Source: a bacterium (GTDB lineage: Bacteria; Campylobacterota; Campylobacteria; Campylobacterales; Sulfurimonadaceae). From it: DNA of 64,000 nucleotides. A model generated the notes under the pieces. That model saw nothing but the letters and a program-made list of their open reading frames with translations, did no database searches and was not told the origin of the DNA. Location of the stretch: contig JAHJGM010000026.1 of the NCBI GenBank assembly GCA_018824305.1, positions 62,001 to 126,000 on the forward strand, written 5' to 3'. Positions 9,379 through 17,848 of the stretch are shown piece after piece. Position 1 is the stretch's first letter. Each line of letters begins with the position of its first letter. The translations under genes were made by a program, and so were the position numbers.

Positions 9379-9834
9379 ATGGACAAGAACGAAGCACTCG
9401 AACATCTCAGAGATGCAAAAAAAGCTCACCTAAAATGGCTTCAGCGTGCCAAGGCTTTGATCTCAAATATTCCGGTAGAAAAGGATGCTATTCCGGTCGA
9501 TTATACGGAATGTGCATTTGGACAATGGTTTTACAGCGAAGGACAGGAGATAGCTCTTATGCCGGGTATGGATTCTATCGGCGAGATCGGTAAAAAACAT
9601 GAAGAACTGCATGATGAATATATCAAGATCTTTAAAATCTATTTCGGCGACGCAAACAAAACACTGTTTTCAAAACTGTTCAATCTAAGGAAAAAAGTGA
9701 CTGATGCAGAGCAGGATGTCGCAAGAAGATACTACAGCAATCTCAAAGATATATCCGATGAACTTTTAAAGCACATAGAAAAGCTTGAAAGACGTATAAA
9801 CGCATTACCTCAATCCGCTTTTGACAGAGATTGA
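9379..9834 (+). CDS. Stand-alone CZB (chemoreceptor zinc-binding) domain protein
   Basis: A 151-aa helical protein with the CZB zinc-site pattern. H17 lies in KKAHLKW, Cys46 in ECAFGQWFYSEG, and two histidines in KKHEELHDEY near residues 75-80. CZB domains usually sit at the end of chemoreceptors or diguanylate cyclases and bind zinc with the 3His-1Cys set. Here nothing else is fused, apart from a helical C-terminal tail (SDELLKHIEKLERRINAL). TATAAT at 9304-9309 and AGGA at 9368-9371 mark its own promoter and ribosome-binding site. It may act in trans on a receptor or cyclase. Confidence 0.87.
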   Translation: MDKNEALEHLRDAKKAHLKWLQRAKALISNIPVEKDAIPVDYTECAFGQWFYSEGQEIALMPGMDSIGEIGKKHEELHDEYIKIFKIYFGDANKTLFSKLFNLRKKVTDAEQDVARRYYSNLKDISDELLKHIEKLERRINALPQSAFDRD

Positions 9835-9844
9835 TAAAAAAAAA

Positions 9845-10993
9845 CTACTTATAAAAAGCATCTCTTACATGTAGAGCTTGTACATGCTCGTATACATCGT
9901 GCGCTCTTATGATGGAAGCTCCGTTATCGATCGCCCTTAGATGCAGGGCAAGCGTACCTGCGAGTCTGTCTTTTGTCTCGGATTTGCTTATCTCGTTTAT
10001 CATCGACTTTCTGCTGGCTCCCACTAAAAGGGGATACCCCAGATAAAGAAAATGTTCCAGATTTTTTATGAGTTCCAGATTGTGAGACAGCCTCTTGCCA
10101 AAGCCGATCCCCACATCAAGTACAATATCTTTGATACCGAAATCTTTTGCTTTAGCTATCCTCTCTTTAAAAAAATCCTCTACATGTAACACGACGTTAT
10201 CATACACAGGGTCTTTTTGCATATCTTGAGGCGTACCCTTCATATGCATAATAACAGCAGTCGCACCATACGATGCACAAAGTCTGCACACCTCATCATC
10301 GGCAAGTCCTGTGATATCGTTAACAATCTTAAATCCGCGCTCCAGTACATAAGAGATAACGCTAGACTCATAACTGTCGATGCTGAGAAGAGTTTTTTCA
10401 TAGATCTTCTCTTCATATAATGCATCGACGATCGGTTTGATGCGCTCTAACTCATCCTGGGCACTCACAACCGCACTGCCCGGACGGGATGAGACACCGC
10501 CTATATCTATAATAGAGGCACCCTGCTCCAGCATCTCGTAGATTTTCCCTACTGCCTGGGAATTTTTAAATCTGCTTCCCTCAAAGAAACTATCCTCATT
10601 GGCATTGACGATACCCATGATATCGACTTTTTTTGGCATGACGGATCTTGAAAAAAGTTTTAACTGATGTGCCAGCTCTTTGAGACCAAAAGGCTGAGCC
10701 AGCTCTTTTTTGCTAAGTTCGACAAGCTGTTTTTGCGTTACGATAAGAATGGCGTCCACTTTATCCTGTTTTGCGACGACGGTTCCTTTTGGGACTGCCA
10801 GATCCGCACCGATGGAGAGAGCGTCCTGTTTTAATATATTTGCAGCACCAACATGTAGGTCTTTGATATAAAAAAGATGATGTCTCATCTTTGAAGCAAG
10901 GATGTTTACACCGCCTCCATCGACTCCGATCTCTTCTAGAACTCTTTTATAGTCTATATCGTTTGAAACTCTTTCAATCCACATCTTTGCCAC
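9845..10993 (-). CDS. folP: FolP, dihydropteroate synthase (long form)
   Basis: Condenses pABA with hydroxymethyl-dihydropterin pyrophosphate in folate synthesis. At 382 aa it exceeds the usual 270-280. The first ~120 residues are an N-terminal extension also found in other Campylobacterota. The catalytic core begins at KVDIMGIVNANEDSFFEGS (the family's NxTPDSF region, here NANEDSF). It continues with GASIIDIGGVSSRPG, LLSIDSY, IVNDITG, AVIMHMKG and LVGASRKSMI, ending with SIIRAHDV. The start overlaps the holB 3' end by 20 bases. It is the last gene of the rppH-lysC-hobA-holB-folP operon. Confidence 0.93.
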   Translation of the reverse strand: MAKMWIERVSNDIDYKRVLEEIGVDGGGVNILASKMRHHLFYIKDLHVGAANILKQDALSIGADLAVPKGTVVAKQDKVDAILIVTQKQLVELSKKELAQPFGLKELAHQLKLFSRSVMPKKVDIMGIVNANEDSFFEGSRFKNSQAVGKIYEMLEQGASIIDIGGVSSRPGSAVVSAQDELERIKPIVDALYEEKIYEKTLLSIDSYESSVISYVLERGFKIVNDITGLADDEVCRLCASYGATAVIMHMKGTPQDMQKDPVYDNVVLHVEDFFKERIAKAKDFGIKDIVLDVGIGFGKRLSHNLELIKNLEHFLYLGYPLLVGASRKSMINEISKSETKDRLAGTLALHLRAIDNGASIIRAHDVYEHVQALHVRDAFYK

Positions 10994-11621
10994 CGCCTAT
11001 GAAACTCATCAATACCAAAGCGAATACGCTTTGGACTCTTGAATTGAGTTCTATCAGTCTGTATGCTTTGTCAAAACACTCAAGCTGATACTTGGTCAAG
11101 ATCAATTGATCAATTACCGTCGCTCTGTAAAAAAGCGCTTCAAGTATCTCTTTTGCTTCATTTCTTTTGACTCTGTCATACTCTTTTAAAAACGCAAATA
11201 TCATAGCATTGTCTATCTTTGAAAAATCAAAATCTATCTCTTTGATCTTTTGATGATGTGCATTTTTCAGTATCGGCATACGAGAACGTATGGTCGGCAA
11301 CAGGATAGATTTTGAGGGGACAATGATGATAAAGACGATATTTCTAGGAGGTTCTTCAAAGATCTTGAGTAATGCATTTTGAGAGATCGAGTTAAAATTT
11401 TTTGTAGCAATGATAATGTATTTTAGATTTTCTTCACTGATGTAGGCTTCGGCAACGACCGCCTTGGCATGTTCGACTTTAAAATCCTCTTCGACAAAGG
11501 TTATGACTCTTGAACTTTTAAGCTCTTGAGAGAGGGCTACAAGAGTCTCTTCGACCTCTTGATTGATGATAATATGCGAACCAAGATCATTCAACTTCAA
11601 CTTCTCCAAAAAGTACGGCAC
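10974..11621 (-). CDS. holB: HolB, DNA polymerase III delta' subunit (short epsilon form)
   Basis: A truncated-type clamp-loader delta' subunit of up to 215 aa, lacking the zinc module and collar found in E. coli. Recognisable segments are KYIIIATKNFNSISQNALLKIFEEPPRN, interrupted only by neighbouring residues, and ILLPTIRSRMPI. These match the sensor-1 and SRC-like part of clamp loaders. No ATG lies in frame at the start. The GTG at 11621 overlaps hobA by 35 bases, and TTG codons at 11600 or 11594, after GGAG, are plausible alternatives. The gene is nested between hobA and folP in the same order as Helicobacter HP1230-HP1232. Confidence 0.85.
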   Translation of the reverse strand: MPYFLEKLKLNDLGSHIIINQEVEETLVALSQELKSSRVITFVEEDFKVEHAKAVVAEAYISEENLKYIIIATKNFNSISQNALLKIFEEPPRNIVFIIIVPSKSILLPTIRSRMPILKNAHHQKIKEIDFDFSKIDNAMIFAFLKEYDRVKRNEAKEILEALFYRATVIDQLILTKYQLECFDKAYRLIELNSRVQSVFALVLMSFIGGGKDVD

Positions 11622-12132
11622 TTAAAGAGAGATTGAAAATATTAAAAAGCTGCAGGAGTTTTATATCAAGCAGGGAATCATAAGACTTCATCGTAAACGA
11701 GTTGTGAAAATCTTCGTCAAATATCCATAAAAAACTCGTGTCTTTACGTTTTGCAATATCGACTCTTTTATCTTCCCCTTTTCCGATGTACCAAAAAAAG
11801 TAATCCTCTTTATAAGACATACTGAGCATATCGTCGATCATATCGATCATCTTGGCACCCGAAATATCCTCATAATGACAATACAGGCTGTCAATACTGA
11901 CAATTGGGATGATCGGGCGGTCTGTATTGAGTTTGTTCAAAGAGGTAAGAATATATTTTTCAAACCACTTTCTTTCTCTGTCAGTGATAAGGACGATGGT
12001 CTTGCCCTCCATGATCTGAGAAACGGCAAGTTCTACTACTGTCGTCCATTCAAACCTGTGTTCTTCAAGCCAACTCAAACTTGCACCATCGCTGCGGATG
12101 GTGTCTAAAGTCCATTTCTCAAAATCTTGCAC
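11587..12132 (-). CDS. hobA: HobA, DnaA-binding initiation factor
   Basis: A 181-aa structural homologue of DiaA that tethers DnaA protomers at oriC and is restricted to Campylobacterota. It begins MQDFEKWTLDTIRSDGASLSW and continues with WLEEHRFEW, ITDRERKWFEKYIL and PIVSIDSLY. Position is strong support: lysC on one side, holB and folP on the other, exactly as around HP1230 in Helicobacter pylori. The gene is six bases downstream of lysC and overlaps holB, so a replication initiator partner and a clamp-loader subunit are produced together. Confidence 0.88.
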   Translation of the reverse strand: MQDFEKWTLDTIRSDGASLSWLEEHRFEWTTVVELAVSQIMEGKTIVLITDRERKWFEKYILTSLNKLNTDRPIIPIVSIDSLYCHYEDISGAKMIDMIDDMLSMSYKEDYFFWYIGKGEDKRVDIAKRKDTSFLWIFDEDFHNSFTMKSYDSLLDIKLLQLFNIFNLSLSAVLFGEVEVE

Positions 12133-12137
12133 GGTGC

Positions 12138-13349
12138 TTATTTATCCAAAGAGTATGCGTTATGAAGTGAACGTACTGCAAGTTCTGCGTATTTTTCACT
12201 GATCACCATAGAAACTTTGATCTCAGAAGTAGAGATCATAAGAATATTGATGTTTTCTTCAGCCATAGTCGAAAATGCTTTTGCGGCAACGCCCGTATGA
12301 GATTTCATACCTACACCGACTATCGAGACCTTACAGATAGAGTCATCATAAGAGACATCTTGGACTTCATGAGCTTCCAAAAATGTATCCATTACAGATT
12401 TTGCATCCATGATCTCATTCTTAGGCACGGTAAAATCAAGATTTGTCATCCCGTCATGACCTAAAGTTTGGATGATCATATCTATATTCACATTGTTTTT
12501 AGCCAATTTTGTAAATATATCCGAAGCTATTCCCGGACGGTCTTTTACTCCGATCAAAGAGATACGTGATTGATTTTTATCTAATGCAATACCGCTGACT
12601 AGTGGTTTTTCCATAATATTTTCTTCCTTAGTAATTAATGTTCCCTCTTCGTCCGTAAAACTTGTGCGAGTCACAAGATTTACATTCAACTTTTTCGCCA
12701 ACTCTACAGAACGGTTCTGTAGTACTTTAGCACCAAGACTTGCAAGTTCTAGCATCTCATCATACGAGATACGGTCAAGCTTCTTCGCTTTTGGCTCGAT
12801 GCGCGGGTCTGTCGTATAGATGCCGCTGACATCTGTGTATATCTCACAAAGATCGGCTTCAAGTGCTCCTGCGATAGCCACAGCCGAAAGATCGCTTCCG
12901 CCGCGTCCGAGTGTTGTCACGTTTCCGTTTTCATCTACACCCTGAAAACCTGCGACGACTACGATCTTTCCTGCATTGAGCTCATTATGCATTCTTGTCG
13001 GATCGATCTTCTCGATTCTTGCTTTCGTGTGGACTGCATCTGTCACGATCCCTGCTGCACGTCCCGTCATAGAGACCGAAGGCAAGCCCATCTCGTTTAA
13101 AGCGATCGAAAGAAGTGCCGCCGTGACTCGCTCGCCCGAACTCAGTAACATATCCACTTCATTTCTTGACGGATTATTACTAAAATGTTCAGCATACCCC
13201 AAAAGCTTATTTGTCTCACCGCTCATAGCCGATACTACGACTACGACTTTGTGACCCTCTTTTACACTCTTGCTTACACGGTTTGCAACATTTTGGATTC
13301 TATCTAGATCTCCAACGCTTGTGCCACCAAACTTTTGTACAATTAACAT
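12138..13349 (-). CDS. lysC: LysC, aspartate kinase
   Basis: Phosphorylates aspartate at the entry to lysine, threonine and methionine synthesis and to diaminopimelate for the wall. The 403 aa open with IVQKFGGTSVGD, carry GRGGSDLSAVAIA and ITDVSGIYTTDPR-type kinase motifs (here EIYTDVSGIYTTDPR), and end with two ACT domains from about residue 265. These begin at GIALDKNQSRISLIGVKDRPG and SKVSIVGVGMKSHTGVA (SICKVSIVGVGMK in full context). The ACT pair implies allosteric feedback. The start ATG shares its last base region with the rppH stop (one-base overlap). Confidence 0.96.
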   Translation of the reverse strand: MLIVQKFGGTSVGDLDRIQNVANRVSKSVKEGHKVVVVVSAMSGETNKLLGYAEHFSNNPSRNEVDMLLSSGERVTAALLSIALNEMGLPSVSMTGRAAGIVTDAVHTKARIEKIDPTRMHNELNAGKIVVVAGFQGVDENGNVTTLGRGGSDLSAVAIAGALEADLCEIYTDVSGIYTTDPRIEPKAKKLDRISYDEMLELASLGAKVLQNRSVELAKKLNVNLVTRTSFTDEEGTLITKEENIMEKPLVSGIALDKNQSRISLIGVKDRPGIASDIFTKLAKNNVNIDMIIQTLGHDGMTNLDFTVPKNEIMDAKSVMDTFLEAHEVQDVSYDDSICKVSIVGVGMKSHTGVAAKAFSTMAEENINILMISTSEIKVSMVISEKYAELAVRSLHNAYSLDK

Positions 13350-13819
13350 TATAAATAACCCTCTGATTTAAAATATTCAATCACCTTATTGTAAACAGGT
13401 TTTTTAAACTCCGCCGTGATGTTCATCACCTCATCAAGCGAAACATACTTGTATTTCACGAACTCCGGATGCTTTGTATCTAGATTGACAACTGCTTTTT
13501 TCTTGAGTCTCACAAGATAGTATCTTTGTGTCTGACCATGAAAAGGTTTCATCTTTTCCATGATATGTTTTGGAAAATCGTAAGATATCCATTCAGGGTA
13601 CTCGGCAATTATCTTTATATCATTTGTACCTATCTCCTCTTTCAGCTCGCGATAAAGGGCATCTTCTGCAGATTCTCCCTTGTCGATCCCGCCTTGAGGA
13701 AACTGCCAAACACCCAAAAGATCGGAACGCTCTGCTATAAATATCTCTTTTTTATCAGGATATGCACTTGATAAGATTATAGCTGAAACGTTTGGACGAT
13801 ACGGTTTTGTGTTTGTCAT
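13349..13819 (-). CDS. rppH: RppH, Nudix RNA pyrophosphohydrolase
   Basis: A 156-aa Nudix enzyme that removes pyrophosphate from 5' triphosphorylated mRNA and so triggers decay; it may also hydrolyse dinucleoside polyphosphates. The complete Nudix box begins at GGIDKGESAEDALYREL and continues KEEIG, near residues 42-64. The RppH-like start YRPNVSAIIL and VWQFPQGG are present. It corresponds to the gene called invA/nudA in Helicobacter, beside lysC and hobA as here. It is the first gene of the operon that runs to folP. Confidence 0.93.
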   Translation of the reverse strand: MTNTKPYRPNVSAIILSSAYPDKKEIFIAERSDLLGVWQFPQGGIDKGESAEDALYRELKEEIGTNDIKIIAEYPEWISYDFPKHIMEKMKPFHGQTQRYYLVRLKKKAVVNLDTKHPEFVKYKYVSLDEVMNITAEFKKPVYNKVIEYFKSEGYL

Positions 13820-13878
13820 AAAAAATCCTAAAGTTAATAACGCGATTATAGTAAAAAAGTAATTAAATTAATATAACT

Positions 13879-15084
13879 CTAGACAACAAAAATGATCGTA
13901 AATATATTTTTTTCATCTTTATGATGATATTCCAACTTAAAACCGTGCTTTATCACTATTTTGCTTACGATATTCAGACCCAGTCCAAACCCGTTTTGCA
14001 CCCTGTTTTTTTGCGTAAAAGCCTGAGTATAGTATTTGAACTCGTTTTCCAATCTCTCGCCGCTGCTTATAACCGATATTGCTTTTTCTTTTGCCTCTAT
14101 GACTACCGGTTTTGATGTCGAATATTTCAATGCGTTGTCTATAAGATTTTTCAGCGCAGTGGTAAGATAATGCAAATCGCCGTATATCTCGAAATCTTCT
14201 ATCTCGACTTGTATCTCTTCCTCGTTTTCGATGTAAAGTTTTGACAGAGCTTCAGCAATAAGGGTCTGTGCCTTAAATCTTGTATACTCAAACAGATCCT
14301 CTTTGTTTAAAAGCTGCATCTGAAGTATTTCGCTTGTGAGATTGTCCAACTCATTGAGAACTCCTTTTAATATCTCCTTTTCTTTTGAGTCAAATATTCC
14401 CTCCAGTGCAAATTTTCCCTTTGCGATGGGCGTTCTCAGTTCATGTCCCACGTCTCTTAAGAGTTCCTCTCTTACATGTAACGCTTCTTGGAGTTTGGAT
14501 GCCATCTCGTTAAAGTTATATGAGACGTCGCCTATCTCGTCTTTTGTACTGACAACGGCGCGAACCGACAGATCGCCTTTGGAAAACTGTTTCATCTTTT
14601 GACTTATATATCTCAAAGGAGAAAGGATTTTTAGGATAACCAGATAGATGACAAGCATCAAAATCACATCTAAAAACACAAGTGCATTTGTCACATAACG
14701 CTCATTTATATTTTCTTCTTGAGCATCATCGTATAAAAGCAGTTCAAAATTGAGATATTTCATGTAAAGATAGTATTTATCGGAGTGTTTTAATATTTTC
14801 AAAGCACCGAACGTATGAGGCTGTTCAAAAATGATTTGTGCATTTTTCACTATGTTTGTATCATCGACCCTACTAAGCCCCAGTTCGGATATCTTGTTCT
14901 CTAGTTGCCGGATCTGTCTGTTAATGAGAGATGAAAACAACTCTTTTGCACTTGTTCTATAGCTATTTTGCTGAATGATCTCGGCTTTTTGAAGGCTCGT
15001 CTTTTCGACCCAGTATCCGATGAGGCTCATAGTCACAAGACTGCTAAGAAAGAGTATGGTTATCTTTTTTTGTATAGACATCAT
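13879..15084 (-). CDS. Sensor histidine kinase of the SHP-cytochrome operon
   Basis: A 401-aa membrane kinase. A transmembrane helix at residues 8-22 and a second at about 133-152 enclose a periplasmic sensor of roughly 110 residues. A HAMP linker (FSKGDLSVRAVV) precedes the dimerisation domain with the phospho-acceptor in GHELRTPIAKGK. The ATPase domain has LIDNALKYS (N box) and GFGLGLNIVSKIV (G2 box). It resembles the ArsS/CpxA class. It is last in a six-gene operon; the cognate regulator stops one base before its start. The sensed stimulus is unknown, but the Spy-like and heme proteins upstream suggest envelope or redox stress. Confidence 0.9.
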   Translation of the reverse strand: MMSIQKKITILFLSSLVTMSLIGYWVEKTSLQKAEIIQQNSYRTSAKELFSSLINRQIRQLENKISELGLSRVDDTNIVKNAQIIFEQPHTFGALKILKHSDKYYLYMKYLNFELLLYDDAQEENINERYVTNALVFLDVILMLVIYLVILKILSPLRYISQKMKQFSKGDLSVRAVVSTKDEIGDVSYNFNEMASKLQEALHVREELLRDVGHELRTPIAKGKFALEGIFDSKEKEILKGVLNELDNLTSEILQMQLLNKEDLFEYTRFKAQTLIAEALSKLYIENEEEIQVEIEDFEIYGDLHYLTTALKNLIDNALKYSTSKPVVIEAKEKAISVISSGERLENEFKYYTQAFTQKNRVQNGFGLGLNIVSKIVIKHGFKLEYHHKDEKNIFTIIFVV

Positions 15085-15756
15085 CTATCCTATAAATTTA
15101 TATCCTATGCCCCAAACAGATTTAATATATTTTGCCTCTTTGGAATCATCGCCTATCTTTTGACGGATATTGCTGATGTGCATATCAATAGTCCTGTTCT
15201 TTGTGTCTTCATGAAGGGAAGTCGCATTGACAAGCTGCTCTCTTGAGACTACTTTATTGTGATTTTTTAAGAGATGGACAAAGATCTCAAACTCCACTTT
15301 TGTCAACTCTATGGGATACTCTTGCAGCAATACTTCATGACTGGATTCATCGACGGTAAAATCGGATATTTTCAATCTGTCGCTTTTTTGCGCGCGTTTA
15401 AGCACCGCTTCTATGCGCAGTACGAGTTCTCTTGGCTCATAGGGCTTTGCAAGATAATCGTCCGCACCGATCTCAAAACCGTGTATCTTGTTTCCGATAT
15501 CGCCTCTGGCAGAAGAGATGATAATGGGTATATCGCCGTATTGTTTGAGTGTTTTGCATACGTCAAAACCGTCCATCTCGGGAAGCATCAGATCCAAGAT
15601 GACTATGTCGTATCGCTCTTTGTTCTTTTTAAAATCCTCTATGGCATCTTTGGGATTGATATATGGCGTGACCTCATAACCGTAGTTCACCAGATAATTG
15701 ACGATGAGTTCCTGCATCTGTGTTTCATCTTCGATGAGAAGAATCTTTTTACTCAA
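15085..15756 (-). CDS. OmpR-family response regulator
   Basis: A 223-aa regulator with an N-terminal receiver domain and a C-terminal winged helix. The acidic pocket (IEDE), phospho-acceptor Asp55 in VILDLMLPEMDG and a conserved Lys in YLAKPYEPRELVLR are visible. The DNA-binding half shows LTKVEFEIFVHLL and ends VWGIGYKFIG, typical of OmpR/PhoB. It overlaps the Spy-like gene by eight bases and abuts the kinase. A tandem 11-bp repeat in the operon's promoter region (18321-18342) has the geometry this family binds, so autoregulation is likely but inferred. Confidence 0.93.
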   Translation of the reverse strand: MSKKILLIEDETQMQELIVNYLVNYGYEVTPYINPKDAIEDFKKNKERYDIVILDLMLPEMDGFDVCKTLKQYGDIPIIISSARGDIGNKIHGFEIGADDYLAKPYEPRELVLRIEAVLKRAQKSDRLKISDFTVDESSHEVLLQEYPIELTKVEFEIFVHLLKNHNKVVSREQLVNATSLHEDTKNRTIDMHISNIRQKIGDDSKEAKYIKSVWGIGYKFIG

Positions 15757-16138
15757 CTTCCCACTCCCTGATATAGTATAAAAAGAGTTCTCTTTGCTTT
15801 GGAGTCAAGACGTCGTGAATATTTTTAAACATATCTGCCTCTATATTTATCGACTCGCTCTTTAACTCCATCAAGAGTTTTGTATATCCCTCTTTATCAA
15901 AATCATCGTCTAAAAACAGGCGTTTTATCTTCATCTGCGTGAGTTCTTTTTGCTCATGAAGCTCTTGGAGCTTTTTGCTGTTTTTTGAAAGGATCTGAGA
16001 TATTTTTTCCTGTTGTTCATGATCGAGATGCAGATATCCAAGGTCTCTTGGCATATGAAATTCATGCTCTTCATGCTGATGTTTCTCTTTGCCAAACGCA
16101 AAAGAAAAAAGAAGTAAAAAAGCTAAAACTATCTTCAT
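15749..16138 (-). CDS. Spy/CpxP-like periplasmic protein
   Basis: A 129-aa exported helical protein. The signal peptide is MKIVLAFLLLFSFAFG, followed by a histidine-rich stretch (KEKHQHEEHEFHM) that could bind metal. The helical body begins at LGYLHLDHEQQEKISQIL, and an LTPKQRELF segment near the C terminus matches the LTxxQ motif of the Spy/CpxP/CnrX group. Such proteins act as periplasmic chaperones or as inhibitors or sensors for two-component systems. Encoded immediately before a response regulator and kinase, it is a good candidate accessory sensor. It overlaps the cytochrome b gene by four bases (ATGA). Confidence 0.82.
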   Translation of the reverse strand: MKIVLAFLLLFSFAFGKEKHQHEEHEFHMPRDLGYLHLDHEQQEKISQILSKNSKKLQELHEQKELTQMKIKRLFLDDDFDKEGYTKLLMELKSESINIEADMFKNIHDVLTPKQRELFLYYIREWEVE

Positions 16139-17250
16139 ATCGTCTCTTTTATCCGAGGTATCTTTATATCCGTATCTTCAATAAGCCCGCTCTCTATATT
16201 TTTGTGACAGGCTTTACAGTTTGCTTTAGATTTTATCTCATTTGAGCTAAATATATTTTTATCTATGCTCTCATGTCTCTTTTTCCAATAGGGTGTCTGT
16301 GTTATGGCTATTATATCTTTATTCTCCTGCATCGATTTTAGAATATAAAACGCGCTCTCTTTTGTGGAGCTTTCAGCCGAATTACTCAGCAGATATTCTT
16401 TTATGGACAGCCTTGTCTTATCATCTAGTGAAGCATCGTCGCCAAAATGGTTTTGTAAATCATCCATCACTTTGCTCCATGACTCACGAGATAACAGGTG
16501 CGGCGGATACAGAGTATGGCAAGAGCCGCATTCCGCTACGAAAGCGGGATGCTCTTTAGCATAAGAGATTGCGCTGTACTGACTCTTTGTCAGAACAGAG
16601 TTAAAAAAAAGCGAATAAAAAAGCACCCCTGCCGCCAAACCGAGGGCAAAAAGTGAAAACAGTTTTTGAAACCAGTTCAACGTTACACTCGGTGCATCTA
16701 TGTTTTTGTGCCCGTTTACGATAGAACCCAAAGTATCGGTCTTTTTGTCTATGAGTCTGTCAAATGCCACTCCGCCTAGATGTGCGGCTATGAGTATCAT
16801 CAACAGTGTCGAAAAAAACTCATGTATCTCTTTAAAAAGTTTCATCTCTTTAAAGTAAGGAGAGTTCAAAAAGCCGAGTATCCCTCGTCCCTCTTGGATG
16901 CCGTATGCAAGTATTCCTGTAACTACCGTTAAAAACACAACACCAATCATACTTATCATCACAAAAGAGGCAGCAGGATTGTGTCCCGCATATTTTTTAT
17001 GATCGAAGATGTTAAAGACAAACTCTTTTAGCTCTTGAATCCTCAAAGGAAAATCGGAAAATCTTGAATATTTCGGTCCGATAAATCCCCAGATAATTCT
17101 GTATATGACAAGCACGCCTACCACGTAGCCCAGACTTGCATGGATATTTAAAAGATTGTCCTCATCTCCGCTCAAAAATGCTGCCACTATAAAACCAGCG
17201 AACATCATATGAAACACGCGCGTAGGAACGCTCCAGATATATGCCTTCAT
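16135..17250 (-). CDS. Cytochrome b561-type membrane protein fused to a diheme cytochrome c
   Basis: A 371-aa fusion. Residues 1-180 form a four-helix cytochrome b561 (SHP-type b) with candidate heme ligands in RVFHMMF, NIHASLGY, the HEFFSTLL helix and AAHLGG. A further transmembrane helix (FALGLAAGVLFYSLFF) leads to a periplasmic domain with two heme c sites, CGSCH and CKACH. That domain resembles the separate diheme cytochrome encoded next door (ESWSKVMDDLQNHFG against RSWSKMMDTLDNHFE). It could pass quinol-derived electrons to the diheme protein and SHP. A repeated, fused DHC-like domain is unusual and suggests duplication. Confidence 0.88.
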   Translation of the reverse strand: MKAYIWSVPTRVFHMMFAGFIVAAFLSGDEDNLLNIHASLGYVVGVLVIYRIIWGFIGPKYSRFSDFPLRIQELKEFVFNIFDHKKYAGHNPAASFVMISMIGVVFLTVVTGILAYGIQEGRGILGFLNSPYFKEMKLFKEIHEFFSTLLMILIAAHLGGVAFDRLIDKKTDTLGSIVNGHKNIDAPSVTLNWFQKLFSLFALGLAAGVLFYSLFFNSVLTKSQYSAISYAKEHPAFVAECGSCHTLYPPHLLSRESWSKVMDDLQNHFGDDASLDDKTRLSIKEYLLSNSAESSTKESAFYILKSMQENKDIIAITQTPYWKKRHESIDKNIFSSNEIKSKANCKACHKNIESGLIEDTDIKIPRIKETI

Positions 17251-17259
17251 TTAGACTCC

Positions 17260-17835
17260 TTAGTCGTCCCATCTTCCGTAGTTTGGAATATTTATAGCTC
17301 TTTCAGAGTAAATCCCCTGATTCGCTGTCGTATGACATGCAGCACAGTTTGCAATGCTTTTGACCTCTTTTTGTTCGATAAGACGTTTTGGTATGCCTCT
17401 ATGCTCTTTCATAAAGTACGGCGTCTGGCTGATTCTCAGCGGTGCTTCATCTCTTGGCACACTGTTTGACATCTTTGAAAAATGCTTCGTGGTATATTTA
17501 GAATCCCCTGCATTGCTTGTCAGATATGTCAAAATTGTCTTATGGTCATTTACATCAAGCGTTGCATCGGTCTCAAAATGGTTATCAAGTGTATCCATCA
17601 TTTTGCTCCATGAGCGTTTTGGCAAGAACTCCGGCTGATATGCCATGTGACAAGAGCCGCACTCTTTTTGATAAAGAGTTTCAAACTCGTTTAACTTCTT
17701 CTTTGGCATATCCGGCTGAACTGCTTTTTCACTTTTTGCATACACTTTTCTTTCATATCTTTCATCGTCCGCAAAAAGTGCTACTCCGCCGATGAGTGTT
17801 GCAGCACTTACTGCCATTATCAAATACTTTTTCAT
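17260..17835 (-). CDS. Diheme cytochrome c (DHC-like)
   Basis: A 191-aa periplasmic protein with a signal peptide (MKKYLIMAVSAATLIGGVALF) and two heme-binding sites, CGSCHMAYQPEFLPKRSW near residue 57 and CAACH near residue 167. Paired with a DUF1924/SHP cytochrome and a b-type cytochrome, this matches the diheme cytochrome c that reduces SHP in Rhodobacter and Shewanella. It is nine bases from the membrane fusion gene and 13 bases from SHP. The C-terminal half of the b561 fusion repeats its domain plan. Confidence 0.9.
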   Translation of the reverse strand: MKKYLIMAVSAATLIGGVALFADDERYERKVYAKSEKAVQPDMPKKKLNEFETLYQKECGSCHMAYQPEFLPKRSWSKMMDTLDNHFETDATLDVNDHKTILTYLTSNAGDSKYTTKHFSKMSNSVPRDEAPLRISQTPYFMKEHRGIPKRLIEQKEVKSIANCAACHTTANQGIYSERAINIPNYGRWDD

Positions 17836-17848
17836 CTTTTTTTCCTTT

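Noticed and set aside
15274-15771. 165-residue plus-strand open frame opposite the response regulator
   Set aside because: It is an antisense shadow of a clearly recognisable OmpR-family gene, with no family resemblance of its own.
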